Assembly: GCA_040752815.1 (NCBI GenBank) | Contig: JBFMGC010000007.1 | Location: 20,647 to 84,646, forward strand | Direction: 5' to 3' | DNA: 64,000 nucleotides | DNA from: Candidatus Zixiibacteriota bacterium | Lineage (GTDB): Bacteria > Zixibacteria > MSB-5A5 > GN15 > FEB-12 | Shown here: positions 37,304 to 44,972 of the stretch, piece by piece | How the letters are laid out: each line of letters opens with the position of its first letter | How positions within the stretch are numbered: position 1 is the first letter of the stretch | Translations under genes and position numbers: made by a program | Notes under the pieces: generated by a model | What the model saw: only the letters and a program-made list of their open reading frames with translations | Database searches by the model: none | What the model was told of the DNA's origin: nothing

Positions 37304-37320
37304 GCCGCCGTTGTGGCGGC
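37304..37320 (+). repeat. Small GC hairpin between the two dockerin genes
   Basis: GCCGCC, loop GTTGT, GGCGGC. No T-run follows, so it is at most a partial attenuator between the propeller gene and the subtilase gene. Confidence 0.4.
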
Positions 37321-37362
37321 GACTCATCGTATAAACAACTTTCTTGGGGTCAGGAGTTCGCG

Positions 37363-39225
37363 ATGAAAACGAAATGGGCGTGTAGGGCTACTATTGTGCT
37401 CGTGACGCTCACTACATCAGCGCGGGCGCAGTTCTACCACGGAGTAGATGGACCTGTAGCCGTAAGGATTGACTCGACTCGTGTTTCCGTAGAGCCTTAC
37501 GACGGCTTCAGTACGCAGGACTTAGAAGAAGCGGTGGCATCGCTGGAGCGCATAATCGGAGTGCTTGAGGAAGAGGCGCCAAGCGGATTTGTAGTGCTGT
37601 CAATCTCGAATGGAGCCGGGCTTGATCAGTTCCTGGACACTCTCCAGGCTGTGCCCGGAGTCGAACTTGTTGAGCCGTACTATCGCAGCGAAACTGGCAT
37701 GCCATTGATGGTGGGAAACCGATTCATTGCGGCGTTCAGTGAAAGTGTCAGTGGATCGGCCATCGACAGTATTTGCGATGCATTCAGTGTTGAGATCGAC
37801 CATGAGATTGACGGCATGCCGAAAGTGTTCCTGCTGAGAAACACAAGGGCATCGGGCTTACGAATGTTGAATCTGGCGAACGCATACCATGAACTGGATC
37901 AAACTCTTTACTCACATCCTGACTTTAGGGCGTATATCGAAACGACCTCGTACATGTTGTACGACTACTACCACAACTATCAGCCGCAAACCAAGAAGGT
38001 GATAGGGCAATTCAACAGTGCTTCGGTATGGGATTTTGCTGGTATCGCGACTCCAGTGACAGTAGCGCTTTTGGATGATGGGGTTGATGAGCACGAGGAT
38101 CTTCCGGTCTCTCGCATTCTGCCGGGCTACGATGTAGGCGGAGCCCTCGACATTGATTATGATCACGATTATGATCCGCGACCGGGACAAACCGTCTCAC
38201 ATGGGATGTCAACTGCGGGCATTGTGGGTGCTTCTCACACAACTGAAAGCGCGGGCGGAGCCATTCCTTCAAGCGGGGTTATTTCGATCGATCCTCACGT
38301 CAAGATCCTACCCATCAAGATTTTCAACGACGAAGGGAATAGTATTGGAGTTTATGTGAGTGACCTGGTGGCAGCATTCACTTACTCTTGGACTCATGGG
38401 GCCGATATACTCTCGAACAGCTGGACGTATTCTGACCCCGCAAAAGCTCCTGAGCCTGCTCTGAATCACGCAATCGAGCGAGCCACCCTTTTCGGCCGCG
38501 GAGGGCGTGGTTGTCCGGTCATATTCGCTTCAGGGAACACGACCCTACTTTATCCAAATCCCAACGGAGTAGGTTACCCGGCGAAGTTGTCCTATTGCTT
38601 TGCTATTGGTGCAATTGGTCTGGATGACTATCGCCGGGCTTACAGCCGGTATGGTCCGGAGCTGGACATGGTAGCACCCAGCGATGACGCCTCAAACCCG
38701 GTTTGGGCGCTGGATCAAATGGGTGTGTGGGGAAAGAATTCGATATACTTTTGGGATTGCCCACCAGCAGCGAACGACGTGGACTACAATTGCCATTTCG
38801 GAGGAACTTCGGCCGCCTGCCCGCTTGCTTCAGGAACAGCCGCGCTGTTGCTGTCAAAGGATCCCACGTTGAGCGCCCAGGCGGTGTATTACATCCTCCG
38901 CAACTCTGCCGATACAAGCCTCGCCTGGGGTAACATCACACCGGGGAACTGGGAGTATGGATACGGTCGTCTGGATGCCTTCCGGGCGGTTCTGTCGCTT
39001 GCCCGGGGTGACGCCAATAATGACGGTTCAGTGACGGTAGGCGATGTCACCTTTCTGATCGACTTTCTATTTATCTCCGGTCAGAATCCGCCCTGGCCAG
39101 ATCTACTACTGGGTGATGCGAACTGCAATGGTGATGTATCAGTCGGTGACGTTAGTTTGCTAATCGATCATCTGTTTGTCACCAGCGAACCACTTCCGCT
39201 CCCTTGTTTTGCCTATAACGATTGA
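37363..39225 (+). CDS. Subtilisin-like serine protease (S8) with C-terminal dockerin repeats
   Basis: A 620-residue secreted peptidase. A signal peptide ends near 'SARAQ'. Residues about 25-220 are a propeptide-like region. The S8 domain has Asp238 ('VALLDDGVD'), His280 ('SHGMSTAGI'), an oxyanion Asn in 'FASGNT' and Ser483 in 'GGTSAACPLASG', so the triad is complete. The C-terminus carries two dockerin-type repeats ('GDANNDGSVTVGDVTFLIDF', 'GDANCNGDVSVGDVSLLIDH') separated by a Pro-rich linker. Third positions look more A/T-rich by eye than in neighbours, which may mean different expression or later acquisition. GGAG precedes the ATG. No sorting domain like that of the giant protein is present. 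Confidence 0.9.
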   Translation: MKTKWACRATIVLVTLTTSARAQFYHGVDGPVAVRIDSTRVSVEPYDGFSTQDLEEAVASLERIIGVLEEEAPSGFVVLSISNGAGLDQFLDTLQAVPGVELVEPYYRSETGMPLMVGNRFIAAFSESVSGSAIDSICDAFSVEIDHEIDGMPKVFLLRNTRASGLRMLNLANAYHELDQTLYSHPDFRAYIETTSYMLYDYYHNYQPQTKKVIGQFNSASVWDFAGIATPVTVALLDDGVDEHEDLPVSRILPGYDVGGALDIDYDHDYDPRPGQTVSHGMSTAGIVGASHTTESAGGAIPSSGVISIDPHVKILPIKIFNDEGNSIGVYVSDLVAAFTYSWTHGADILSNSWTYSDPAKAPEPALNHAIERATLFGRGGRGCPVIFASGNTTLLYPNPNGVGYPAKLSYCFAIGAIGLDDYRRAYSRYGPELDMVAPSDDASNPVWALDQMGVWGKNSIYFWDCPPAANDVDYNCHFGGTSAACPLASGTAALLLSKDPTLSAQAVYYILRNSADTSLAWGNITPGNWEYGYGRLDAFRAVLSLARGDANNDGSVTVGDVTFLIDFLFISGQNPPWPDLLLGDANCNGDVSVGDVSLLIDHLFVTSEPLPLPCFAYND

Positions 39226-39304
39226 GCGAGCGACCGCGCCGCCGGCCTTACCATCCAAGCGGCGCGTCTGTCCCCGGCGGCGACTCATCTCGCAGATTTT
39301 GTTC

Positions 39305-39334
39305 TTGGCCTAAGTCGACTCCTGCGCCTATATT
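39305..39334 (+). promoter_or_regulatory. Putative promoter of trxA
   Basis: -35 TTGGCC (39305-39310), 18-nt spacer, -10 TATATT (39329-39334). The leader to trxA would be about 115 nt and contains a CCGGGG/CCCCGG stem near 39368-39387. Confidence 0.4.
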
Positions 39335-39455
39335 CCCGCTGCGAACACTTGTAGCGCTGCGCTTTGCCGGGGTGCCGCCGCCCCGGAACTTTGATTGAGG
39401 CCGAGCGTTACAAGGGGACGATGTGCATAAACGACGACCATATAGAGGATATTGA

Positions 39456-39782
39456 ATGAGCAAGCCAGTTAACATCACCGATGACACTTTCGAGGCCGAG
39501 GTCCTTCAGGCCGACCTGCCGGTAGTGGTCGACTTCTGGGCCACCTGGTGCGGCCCGTGCAAAATGATCGCCCCGATTCTCGAGGAAGTGGCCACCGAAA
39601 TGGATGGCCGGGTGAAGATCACCAAGCTCGACGTTGACACCAATAACAGAACCGCCGGCAAGTATAACATCATGTCGATTCCCTCGCTTTTGTTCTTCAA
39701 AAACGGTGAGGTGGTAGATCAGGTTGTCGGTGCGCTGCCCAAGGCGCAACTGGTGGCCCGGCTGGAAAAGGTACTGGCGTAA
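39456..39782 (+). CDS. trxA: Thioredoxin
   Basis: Cytoplasmic disulfide reductant of 108 residues with the canonical active site 'WATWCGPCKM', the cis-Pro region 'IPSLLFFKNGE' and the family ending 'QLVARLEKVL'. AGAGGA lies before the ATG. It is followed by a terminator hairpin at 39800-39828. It may supply electrons to DsbD, encoded 2.4 kb downstream, as in E. coli; that link is inferred. Confidence 0.96.
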   Translation: MSKPVNITDDTFEAEVLQADLPVVVDFWATWCGPCKMIAPILEEVATEMDGRVKITKLDVDTNNRTAGKYNIMSIPSLLFFKNGEVVDQVVGALPKAQLVARLEKVLA

Positions 39783-39799
39783 CGAATAAAGTCTGCTAA

Positions 39800-39828
39800 G
39801 GCCGATTCCTTCGCGGGATCGGCCATTT
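39800..39828 (+). terminator. Terminator-like hairpin after trxA
   Basis: GGCCGATTCC (39800-39809), loop TTCGC, GGGATCGGCC (39815-39824), a 10-bp stem with one G-U pair, followed by ATTT. The T tract is short. Confidence 0.55.
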
Positions 39829-39846
39829 CCGTCAGGGAACCGTAGC

Positions 39847-39942
39847 ATGGACTGGCAGCTACTTACATATATTGTGTTCTTCGCCGCGCTCTGGTATCTG
39901 CTGGTTACCAGAGTCTTCCCTCGTTTTGGCGTACCCACCTGA
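39847..39942 (+). CDS. Predicted 31-residue single-TM microprotein
   Basis: A short frame between trxA and the rhomboid gene. The ATG is preceded by AGGGA at a 7-nt distance. The product begins 'MDWQLLTYIVFFAALWYLLV' and ends in a basic 'TRVFPRFGVPT', so one TM helix with a positive cytoplasmic side is expected. No family is recognised. It could be a membrane-embedded regulator or chance; the ribosome site and clean topology favour a gene. Confidence 0.45.
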   Translation: MDWQLLTYIVFFAALWYLLVTRVFPRFGVPT

Positions 39943-39957
39943 GGCAGCGCCCTTCAG

Positions 39958-39976
39958 CGACCCCCGGAGGGGGTCG
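39958..39976. repeat. Perfect 8-bp GC palindrome upstream of the rhomboid gene
   Basis: CGACCCCC, loop GGA, GGGGGTCG, with no T-run. It starts 15 nt after the microprotein stop and could end that transcript or belong to the palindrome set described in the findings. Confidence 0.6.
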
Positions 39977-40038
39977 ACCGTCGTCCCTCCGAGAACGACC
40001 CTAACCGCTGCTGAGATACTGCCGATAATTCCTGTAAT

Positions 40039-40896
40039 ATGAGCCAGTATCAATCATATGATCCGGGCGGCCCGCGAGGCGGCATTCGGATCGGGCCGGG
40101 GACTATCTCGCCGTTCATCAAGTGGATGCTGATTGCCAATGTCAGCGTCCTCGTGCTTCAGTTGGCCACAAGTGGCCGCATGGAGCTGCTGTTCGGTCTG
40201 ACTCCGTCCGGTTTCTGGGCTCAGTTCCCCGCCCTGGTTCATCAGATCGTCACTTACATGTTTCTGCATCTGCCGTCGTTTCCGTTCTTCCATTTACTCT
40301 TCAATATGTTGTCGCTGTGGATGTTCGGGACGGAGATCGAACTTTCCTGGGGGGCAAAGTCGTTCGCCCGATTTTACTTCCTGGCCGGGATCATGGGGGC
40401 GCTGTTGACTTTGGCCGTGCTGCCCGGCAGCGAGGGGCCGGTGATTGGAGCGTCGGGGGCCATATATGGAATCCTGGTGGCGTACTGGCTGATGTTTCCT
40501 GATCGCCAGATATACTTCTTCCCGCTTCCGATCGCCCTCAAGGTCAAGTGGGCGATCCCCGGGTTCATGCTGCTCGGATTGCTCTTTGGGGGCAGGGGAG
40601 TGGCCCATTTGGCGCACCTGGGCGGGGCCTTGTTTGGGCTGGCTTTCCTGAAGATGGACTGGCGCTGGCTGGCTCTGGGCAAGCGGATTAAAAGCTTGCG
40701 GTACAAGAGGAAACTGGCTAAGCTGGAACGCAATCGCCAGCGCGCCGAAGACGTCATGAAACGTGTTGACGCGATTCTGGACAAGATCAACGAAGTCGGC
40801 ATCCAGAATCTCTCTTCGGACGAACGTCAGTTTTTAGAGGAAGCGTCGAGCGAACTCTCTCGGAAGAACCACCATTCCGGTCGAAATAATCGGTAG
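40039..40896 (+). CDS. Rhomboid-family intramembrane serine protease
   Basis: A 285-residue polytopic membrane protease cutting TM helices of other proteins. The catalytic Ser is in 'IGASGAIYG' and the His in 'HLAHLGGALFG'; the 'FHLLFNMLSLWMFG' segment with the conserved HxxxN is also present. After the six-TM core there is an about 80-residue charged, helical cytoplasmic tail. No Shine-Dalgarno is visible; GATAAT at 40024-40029 lies at -10 distance from a start just before the ATG, so a very short leader is possible. The pseudo-receiver gene begins 2 nt after the stop. Confidence 0.9.
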   Translation: MSQYQSYDPGGPRGGIRIGPGTISPFIKWMLIANVSVLVLQLATSGRMELLFGLTPSGFWAQFPALVHQIVTYMFLHLPSFPFFHLLFNMLSLWMFGTEIELSWGAKSFARFYFLAGIMGALLTLAVLPGSEGPVIGASGAIYGILVAYWLMFPDRQIYFFPLPIALKVKWAIPGFMLLGLLFGGRGVAHLAHLGGALFGLAFLKMDWRWLALGKRIKSLRYKRKLAKLERNRQRAEDVMKRVDAILDKINEVGIQNLSSDERQFLEEASSELSRKNHHSGRNNR

Positions 40897-40898
40897 AT

Positions 40899-42089
40899 AT
40901 GGCGCGCAAGATTCTCATAGCCGAGCAGGCCGACACCACCAGAACTGTGGCCGAAACCGTTCTGCGTCAGAGCGGATATGATGTCATCGCGGTCATCGCC
41001 GCCCAGAAGGCGCGTGAGGTGTTGGAGCTGTCTCGACCCGATCTGATCATAATGGGCGCCGATCTGATGGCTCCCGACGGTACCCCGTACTATGAAAGGG
41101 TGCGCCAGGATTGTCAGGACAGACTCGTGCCGGTACTCCTATTCGAGCCGGCCGACAGAACTGGATTTGCCCCTTCGTCCGACCACGTGGTTATTCCGCG
41201 ACCGTTCGATCCTCAGGACCTGCTAAACAAGGTTACCGCTGCTCTGTCGAGAGGCGATGAGGCCGCCGTGGGCGGTCCGCTCGCCGGCACGGAGATTGAC
41301 GACAGCTTCCTTGATGCCGCTCTCGGGCTGGATGATATCGCTGTCACCTCGTCGGAAGTCCTTGACAAAACTTCGCTGGGAGCTCGCGGGCAGGCCGCCT
41401 CGGCTGAGAAGCTGATCGGCCTTGACGGTCAGTCGGATCAGGCCGGCGAGACCGGCGGCACGAGAGTGGAGTCGTTGGTGCTCGACACCAACAGCAGCCG
41501 CATCGTGCGCCAGGTACCGGGCCGCAAGGCCCCGATGGACGGAACCGGCAAACTGGAAATTCTGTCCGATCAGTACGGCTTAAAGGAACCGCTCCCCTCG
41601 GGGCAGGAAGAGCGGGCGGTCCACGATTATGACTGGTTCATCGATTCCATGAGGAAAGACGCCGACCCTGCCGTCGCCTTGACCCCGAACCCGGTTGACT
41701 CAGGCAAACTGAAACTATCCGATCACGCCGCGGCGATCGATCCCCGTACTCCGGGACCGGGCACTCATCGGGCCGCGACCCCGTCCCCCGCCGGAGTGGA
41801 GAAATTCATAGACGAGTTCAAGAAGGAGATGCGCCAGCTTCACGAGACCGAGTCCGAGTCGCTCGTCCCCGATGTCAGGACTATCGGTCCGGACCGAGTA
41901 GCTGAACCGGTTGGCTGGGAAGAGAAGCTGGAAACCCTCGCACCCACCGAACTCGATCAGTTTACGCGGGAATTCGCGCGTGAACTCGGGCGACGCGTGG
42001 CCGAGATTATCGCCGCCAAGATCGACTCGGAAAAACTGATGCGTCTGGTCAAAGCTGAAATTGTTCAACGCCACCGCAAGAGCAAGTAA
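40899..42089 (+). CDS. Degenerate response-regulator receiver protein with disordered linker and helical C-terminus
   Basis: A 396-residue protein. Residues 1-120 fold like a CheY receiver ('RKILIAEQADTTRTVAETVLRQSGYDVI', 'RPDLIIMGADLMAPDG', 'LVPVLLF', 'VIPRPFDPQDLLNKV'). At the phosphoacceptor position, judged by the spacing to 'PDG', there is Gly instead of Asp, and the N-terminal acidic pair is 'EQAD'. Phosphorylation is therefore unlikely. The middle (about 125-345) is low-complexity and Asp/Pro/Gly-rich. The end 'FTREFARELGRRVAEIIAAKIDSEKLMRLVKAEI' (residues about 350-390) is a helical motif often found at the end of such FCB-group and deltaproteobacterial regulators. It is coupled to rhomboid (2-nt gap). 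Confidence 0.75.
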   Translation: MARKILIAEQADTTRTVAETVLRQSGYDVIAVIAAQKAREVLELSRPDLIIMGADLMAPDGTPYYERVRQDCQDRLVPVLLFEPADRTGFAPSSDHVVIPRPFDPQDLLNKVTAALSRGDEAAVGGPLAGTEIDDSFLDAALGLDDIAVTSSEVLDKTSLGARGQAASAEKLIGLDGQSDQAGETGGTRVESLVLDTNSSRIVRQVPGRKAPMDGTGKLEILSDQYGLKEPLPSGQEERAVHDYDWFIDSMRKDADPAVALTPNPVDSGKLKLSDHAAAIDPRTPGPGTHRAATPSPAGVEKFIDEFKKEMRQLHETESESLVPDVRTIGPDRVAEPVGWEEKLETLAPTELDQFTREFARELGRRVAEIIAAKIDSEKLMRLVKAEIVQRHRKSK

Positions 42090-42093
42090 TCTC

Positions 42094-42125
42094 TTGAAGC
42101 GCCTGACTTCCTCCAGTAGTATAAT
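42094..42125 (+). promoter_or_regulatory. Possible promoter of dsbD
   Basis: A perfect -10 TATAAT (42120-42125) stands 40 nt before the GTG start. The best -35 is TTGAAG (42094-42099) at a 20-nt distance, which is long, so only the -10 is convincing. Confidence 0.35.
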
Positions 42126-42164
42126 CTCCCGATTGCTGAATATGTCTCAAACTGAAGGTGCTCC

Positions 42165-44033
42165 GTGCGTATTCTGATTGCATTGGCATTTAGTTTTCTT
42201 TCTTGCGGCGGGACAGCCCTTGCGGATGTAGCCCAATTTGGATTGGGAGGCGCCGAGGAGGACCTGGTCAGTGTGTCCACGGTCTTCTCGCAGACTGCGG
42301 CATTGCCGGGCGGAACTTATTCCGGCGCAGTAGTGGTCGATATCGTCCCCGGGTGGCACATAAACTCTTCTCGCCCTCACCAGGAATATCTGATTCCAGC
42401 CGCTGTGACGTTTGATACGATTACCGGCCTTACGCCGACTGATTTGCGTTATCCGGCCGGTTCCGACGAAAAACTTGCTGACGAGGTCATGTCGGTGTAC
42501 TCCGATCGCGTCGTTATTCCCTTCGATATACGAGTAGCCGCCGATCTGGCCCACGGGGAACACACGCTTCCGGTTCGCTTCACATACCAGCCCTGCAATG
42601 ATCGCGAGTGCCGCGCCCCGCAGACGGTCGATGTTCCAATCACGATTCTCGTAGGACCATCGGGGGGACCGGCCAACACCGCTGTTTTCGCACAGGCTGA
42701 ATCGACCGAATCTACCTCGCCACCACAAAACCCGGCCGGCGAATCTGAACTGGAAAGGCTCATCCGCGAATACGGGTCGTGGGGGTATTTCCTGGTGCTC
42801 GGTGTGGCGTTTGTGACCGGTCTGCTTTTGTCTTTCTCGCCGTGTACTTACCCGATGATCCCCATTACCGTCAGCATATTCGCCGGTCAGGAGCGCACTG
42901 TCGGGCGCGGCTTCTTCCTGTCGCTGGTTTATGTGGGGACCATGGCGGTGGTGTACGGAATAATGGGGCTGATCGTCTCACTGCTGGGCGGTGTGTTCGG
43001 CGCCTGGTTGGCCAGCCCGCCGGTTGTTATCGGAATCGTCATCGTATTCGTTGTTTTCGCACTGTCGATGTTCGGCCAGTACGACCTGAACGTGCCCAGT
43101 GCACTCAGGCAGAAACTGGGCACCGGACGCGCCGGCGGGGGGGTGGCCGGATCGATCGTGCTCGGAGTGATCGCCGCGCTGGTAGTTTCTCCGTGCGTTG
43201 GCCCGTTTGTCGCCGGCATCCTTCTCTATATCGCCACCACCGGCTCGCCGGTTATCGGTTTCCTGACGCTGTTCTTCTTCGCGCTCGGGCTGGGAACGCT
43301 CTTTGTCCTCATAGGGACGTTCTCGTCGGCAATCAACCGCCTGCCCCGATCCGGCGAGTGGATGGAAACGGTCAAGAAGTTCTTCGGCTTTGTGCTGCTG
43401 CTGATGGCTGTCTTTTTCCTCCAGACTTTGATAAGCCCCGCTCTGACTGCGCTGATCACCGCGCTCTTGCTTCTCGCGTTTGGCGTATTCGGGGGCGGGG
43501 TTGATAGACTTACGTCCGAGGCCGGGTTCTTCCTGCGACTGAAGAAATTCCTCGGCCTGACCGCACTGCTGGTGGGCGCATATTTGCTGTTGGCGCTTCT
43601 CTTCACGGAGGGTTTCATATTGCCGTCCCTCTCCGGCTCCTTCTCGCGCTCGGAGCAAGGCACCATTATTGAAACCACCGGCATAACTGGCTGGGTGGAT
43701 AATCTTGAAACCGGGCTGTCGCGGGCCAAAGCCGAAGGCCGTCCGGTCATCATCGACACCTGGGCCACCTGGTGCGCCAACTGTAAGGTGCTCGAGAAGA
43801 AGACCTTCCGTGATGCCGACGTTGGCCGCGAGGCCGCGAGATTCGTTCCCATCAAAGTACAACTGGAGAAGGAAAACTCCCCCGAGACATTGGCCTTCAA
43901 GGCTCGTTTCGGCCTTAAGACTTACTCTCTACCCACGACGCTGCTGCTCGGCTCCGACGGCCAGGTGAGCAGAATCCTGGTCGGTGTGATCGGGCCGGAT
44001 GATTTTATCTCTGAGCTGCGCCAGGTTCGCTGA
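42165..44033 (+). CDS. dsbD: Thiol:disulfide interchange protein DsbD
   Basis: Transfers electrons from cytoplasmic thioredoxin across the inner membrane to periplasmic thiol reductases. The 622-residue protein has a signal peptide, a DsbD alpha-like domain with cysteines in 'YQPCNDRECRAP', an eight-TM domain with the two essential cysteines in 'FSPCTYPMIPI' and 'VVSPCVGPFVAG', and a C-terminal thioredoxin-like gamma domain with 'WATWCANCKVLEKKTF'. All redox cysteines of the relay are present. The start is GTG at 42165 with AAGGTG upstream. It is the likely supplier of reducing power for cysteine-rich exported proteins. Confidence 0.94.
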   Translation: MRILIALAFSFLSCGGTALADVAQFGLGGAEEDLVSVSTVFSQTAALPGGTYSGAVVVDIVPGWHINSSRPHQEYLIPAAVTFDTITGLTPTDLRYPAGSDEKLADEVMSVYSDRVVIPFDIRVAADLAHGEHTLPVRFTYQPCNDRECRAPQTVDVPITILVGPSGGPANTAVFAQAESTESTSPPQNPAGESELERLIREYGSWGYFLVLGVAFVTGLLLSFSPCTYPMIPITVSIFAGQERTVGRGFFLSLVYVGTMAVVYGIMGLIVSLLGGVFGAWLASPPVVIGIVIVFVVFALSMFGQYDLNVPSALRQKLGTGRAGGGVAGSIVLGVIAALVVSPCVGPFVAGILLYIATTGSPVIGFLTLFFFALGLGTLFVLIGTFSSAINRLPRSGEWMETVKKFFGFVLLLMAVFFLQTLISPALTALITALLLLAFGVFGGGVDRLTSEAGFFLRLKKFLGLTALLVGAYLLLALLFTEGFILPSLSGSFSRSEQGTIIETTGITGWVDNLETGLSRAKAEGRPVIIDTWATWCANCKVLEKKTFRDADVGREAARFVPIKVQLEKENSPETLAFKARFGLKTYSLPTTLLLGSDGQVSRILVGVIGPDDFISELRQVR

Positions 44034-44153
44034 TTTGCCTTTGCAAGCTTTGCGGGGTTGTGGGTCCTCGCCGTGGAGAAGGGTCGAGCTTCGCCAAGCT
44101 CAGCATGATTTTACACTCTAATACCGGAACCCTACGATTTCCTTTGCCTCGGC

Positions 44154-44182
44154 TTGACGATCTCTGGGTGCCTCCCTATATT
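44154..44182 (+). promoter_or_regulatory. Sigma70-type promoter of the DUF2064-creatininase pair
   Basis: -35 TTGACG (44154-44159), 17-nt spacer, -10 TATATT (44177-44182); start predicted near 44189, 37 nt before the ATG. Confidence 0.65.
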
Positions 44183-44225
44183 GGCCGCCAGCTAAAGAGT
44201 AACCGGACCGAACATTCGAGAAGTC

Positions 44226-44972
44226 ATGCCGTCGAAAAAAAACAACACCGCCGTCGTCGCCATATGTGTTCAGGAGCCGACCGAGGATGGATCCCGGATG
44301 GACCTGGGTGCGATCCAGGGCGACGCTCTCAGGTTTCTCCACCAGGCGTTTATTAGCGATACGATTGTTAATGCCATCTCCGTTCCATCGGCAGATATAC
44401 GGCTGTATTACATCGACGAGCCGGAACGCGCCCGGCTGATCAAAATCGTCACCGACTATGTTACCAAGAAATTGGCTGGCCGGAAGAACGGTTTTGACGA
44501 ACGGTTCTCGTCACATCCGATGGCCCCCGAAGGGTGGGGGGCGCGTATTGAAAAGGTCTTCAGAGACTGTTTCGATGCCGGCTACCGTAACGTGCTTCTG
44601 GTAGGCAGCCGGACTCCGACCTTTACGGGCAACATGATGCGGACCGCCCTGCGTATGCTGCAGCAATCCGACGCTGTTTTCGGGCCTACCCCTGAGGGGC
44701 GTTACTATACGATTGGCATGTCGCAATCGTATCATATCAGCCTTTCGGAATTCGACTGGAAGTCGCCATCGATCTACAACGATGTAGCCACGGCGTTTAC
44801 CAACAAGCAGCTAAGCTGGTCGGAGCTCGAGATCTGGTACGCGGTGGAAAGCTCCGAGGAGCTCGATCTGATGGCGCGTGATATCAACCAGTACCGTTTC
44901 GAGGCCGACGACACGACCGCCCGTGAGACCGAACTGGTGATGGAGCGGCTGATCTCCAAGCTGGACACATAG
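44226..44972 (+). CDS. DUF2064-type (GT-A fold) transferase-like protein
   Basis: A 248-residue protein resembling DUF2064, a GT-A-fold nucleotidyl/glycosyl transferase-like family. The match is clearest at 'NVLLVGSRTPTFTGNMMRTALRMLQQSDAVFGPTPEGRYYTIGM' (positions about 120-163), where family members read 'GsDsP...A...L...D.vlGPa.dGGYyLiG'. The usual D-S-P is S-R-T-P here, so the metal-binding Asp may be lost. GAGAAG lies before the ATG. The creatininase gene starts at the next nucleotide after its stop. Confidence 0.7.
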   Translation: MPSKKNNTAVVAICVQEPTEDGSRMDLGAIQGDALRFLHQAFISDTIVNAISVPSADIRLYYIDEPERARLIKIVTDYVTKKLAGRKNGFDERFSSHPMAPEGWGARIEKVFRDCFDAGYRNVLLVGSRTPTFTGNMMRTALRMLQQSDAVFGPTPEGRYYTIGMSQSYHISLSEFDWKSPSIYNDVATAFTNKQLSWSELEIWYAVESSEELDLMARDINQYRFEADDTTARETELVMERLISKLDT

